Source: a virus. From it: a stretch of 23,576 bases of DNA. The DNA lies in IMG/VR virus record IMGVR_UViG_3300029267_000770, positions 1-23,576 of that record; one strand, given 5' to 3'. The notes beneath the pieces were generated by a model. The model was not told where the DNA came from. It worked only from the letters and a program-made list of their open reading frames with translations, and did not search any database. Shown piece after piece: positions 22,869 to 23,576 of this stretch (positions are counted from its first letter, which is position 1; every line of letters begins with the position of its first letter). The translations under genes were made by a program, and so were the position numbers.

Positions 22869-23330
22869 TTATGCATCTACCCATTTAGAAACGGGAATGA
22901 TCCCGTCTACTAGGGTTTGATCGTCTGTTGTGATTAGGCTAGCATCGACTAATTGTTGAACAATCAACCTAGCTAAATCGAAATTGTAGTTATCTAATGC
23001 TACAATGAAAACCGCTTGTGTATTCAATGCAGACATTAACCGGGGCAATTGGGTTACCGGTTCGGCTTGATCATAGATAGCGGACATAATCAATTCCCGC
23101 GTCATACGAGTTAACCGCTTACCCAAACAACCGCTTACAATACCATCCAATAACGTCTTATCGCCGCTAGACAAATCAGCATCAAACCAAATCTTTAGCC
23201 AATTCTCCGTTGGATGATAGCTTTGATCGGTCCAATTCTTATCCGTCATTTCCGATTTGGCTATATTCTCTTTCATCATACTAATGCAAGGTTCGGCGGA
23301 TAAATCATTATATGTATATTCAGTAGTCAT
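22869..23330 (-). CDS. Protein of unknown function upstream of the portal
   Basis: A 153-aa protein, family not recognised. It has a charged, Asn/Asp-rich N-terminus (MTTEYTYNDLSAEP) and two similar short segments, GDKTLLDGIVSG and DDQTLVDGIIPV, suggesting an internal duplication. The middle ENWLKIWFDADLSSGDKT and SALNTQAVFIVALDNYN are not motifs I can place. No membrane segment is seen. GAGG before ATG 23330 is adequate. It ends 11 nt before the portal ATG and begins 2 nt after the upstream gene's stop, so it belongs to the head operon; candidates are a head fibre-related or packaging accessory protein, without evidence for either. Confidence 0.72.
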   Translation of the reverse strand: MTTEYTYNDLSAEPCISMMKENIAKSEMTDKNWTDQSYHPTENWLKIWFDADLSSGDKTLLDGIVSGCLGKRLTRMTRELIMSAIYDQAEPVTQLPRLMSALNTQAVFIVALDNYNFDLARLIVQQLVDASLITTDDQTLVDGIIPVSKWVDA

Positions 23331-23332
23331 GA

Positions 23333-23576
23333 TTAAACCTCGCTTTCCACGTTAAGAGCAACCGATCGGGTTTGTCCACTATACCCCGCTGCTACTCCCA
23401 ACTTTAACGTTAGTATATCCCCGCTAACAGCATCAAAGGGGAAATTGAATAGAACCAATTGCGGATCAACCCCCGCATTATAGTTAGCGCTTAAAGCTAC
23501 CCTAGAACCAACAATCCCAGCCCCATTTAAAGCTAACTCCGCTACAATTGGAGTTACCCCACTTGGCGCGGTTGTA
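23333..23576 (-). CDS. Partial protein, C-terminal 80 residues, probably virion or fibre-like
   Basis: An open - strand frame from the right window edge to a TAA at 23335-23333. The readable part is Gly/Ala/Val-rich and beta-like: PIVAELALNGAGIVGSRVAL, then LVLFNFPFDAVSGDILTLKL and a final QTRSVALNVESEV. Composition is like phage structural or fibre proteins, but there is no specific family. The start is outside the window. It ends 2 bases before the next ATG. Confidence 0.7.
   Translation of the reverse strand, partial: TTAPSGVTPIVAELALNGAGIVGSRVALSANYNAGVDPQLVLFNFPFDAVSGDILTLKLGVAAGYSGQTRSVALNVESEV

Noticed and set aside
1-23576. CRISPR arrays, insertion sequences, rRNA, integrase or attachment site
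   Set aside because: No regular repeats, terminal inverted repeats, transposase or recombinase motifs were seen. The tRNA could be an att site in principle, but there is no integrase or tRNA-end duplication in the window.

Overview
The window is part of a tailed-phage (or prophage) genome with a contractile, myovirus-type tail. It is almost completely coding: the largest gap between genes is about 65 nt, and neighbouring genes commonly touch or overlap by 1-32 nt (TAATG and ATGA junctions). There are two arms. The left arm, on the + strand from 1 to 4941, holds replication and nucleic-acid genes plus a cell-wall enzyme. The right arm, on the - strand from 23576 down to 4938, is a textbook head-to-tail morphogenesis series. 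The arms converge so tightly that their stop codons share one CTAG tetramer at 4938-4941.

+ arm, left to right: a family A DNA polymerase with a 3'-5' exonuclease domain, open at the left window edge; a 26-codon membrane micro-ORF; a tRNA-Leu(UAA); a membrane-anchored or secreted SLT-type lytic transglycosylase; a small MerR/excisionase-like helix-turn-helix protein; a VRR-NUC nuclease; an SNF2-type helicase/translocase; and a small protein of unknown function.

- arm, in transcription order (right to left): the end of an unidentified structural-type protein; an unknown 153-aa protein; portal (DUF1073 type); Mu gpF-like minor head protein; DUF2213 protease with a C-terminal scaffold region and a probable nested scaffold start; cement/decoration protein; DUF2184 major capsid protein; a small lysine-tailed protein; a DUF4054 adaptor whose N-terminus appears disrupted; a gp10-like protein; a head-closure protein; a neck terminator; DUF3383 tail sheath; DUF3277 tail tube; two overlapping tail assembly chaperone frames; a short tape measure; a Dit-like baseplate protein; a Pam3-type plug; hub; Gp138-type spike; gp25-like wedge; baseplate J; DUF2612 protein; a tail fibre with a predicted seven-bladed propeller; and a small XhlA-like membrane protein. 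This resembles the compact 'minimal myophage' plan known from cyanophage Pam3 and from DUF3383/DUF2612 prophages. Terminase genes are not in the window and would be expected beyond the right edge.

Host: at least six late genes carry a ribosome-binding site of the form (A)TAGAAAGG(A/G). This is complementary to a 16S rRNA tail ending CCUCCUUUCUA, as in Alphaproteobacteria and Firmicutes, and fits the shorter enterobacterial tail less well. Base composition is moderate (by eye a little above 40% GC), and CTAG is common rather than avoided. No integrase, repressor, CRISPR array, insertion sequence or rRNA is seen. The points most worth checking are the disrupted adaptor gene, the chaperone frame overlap, the nested scaffold start, the micro-ORF/tRNA/transglycosylase cluster and the CTAG double stop.
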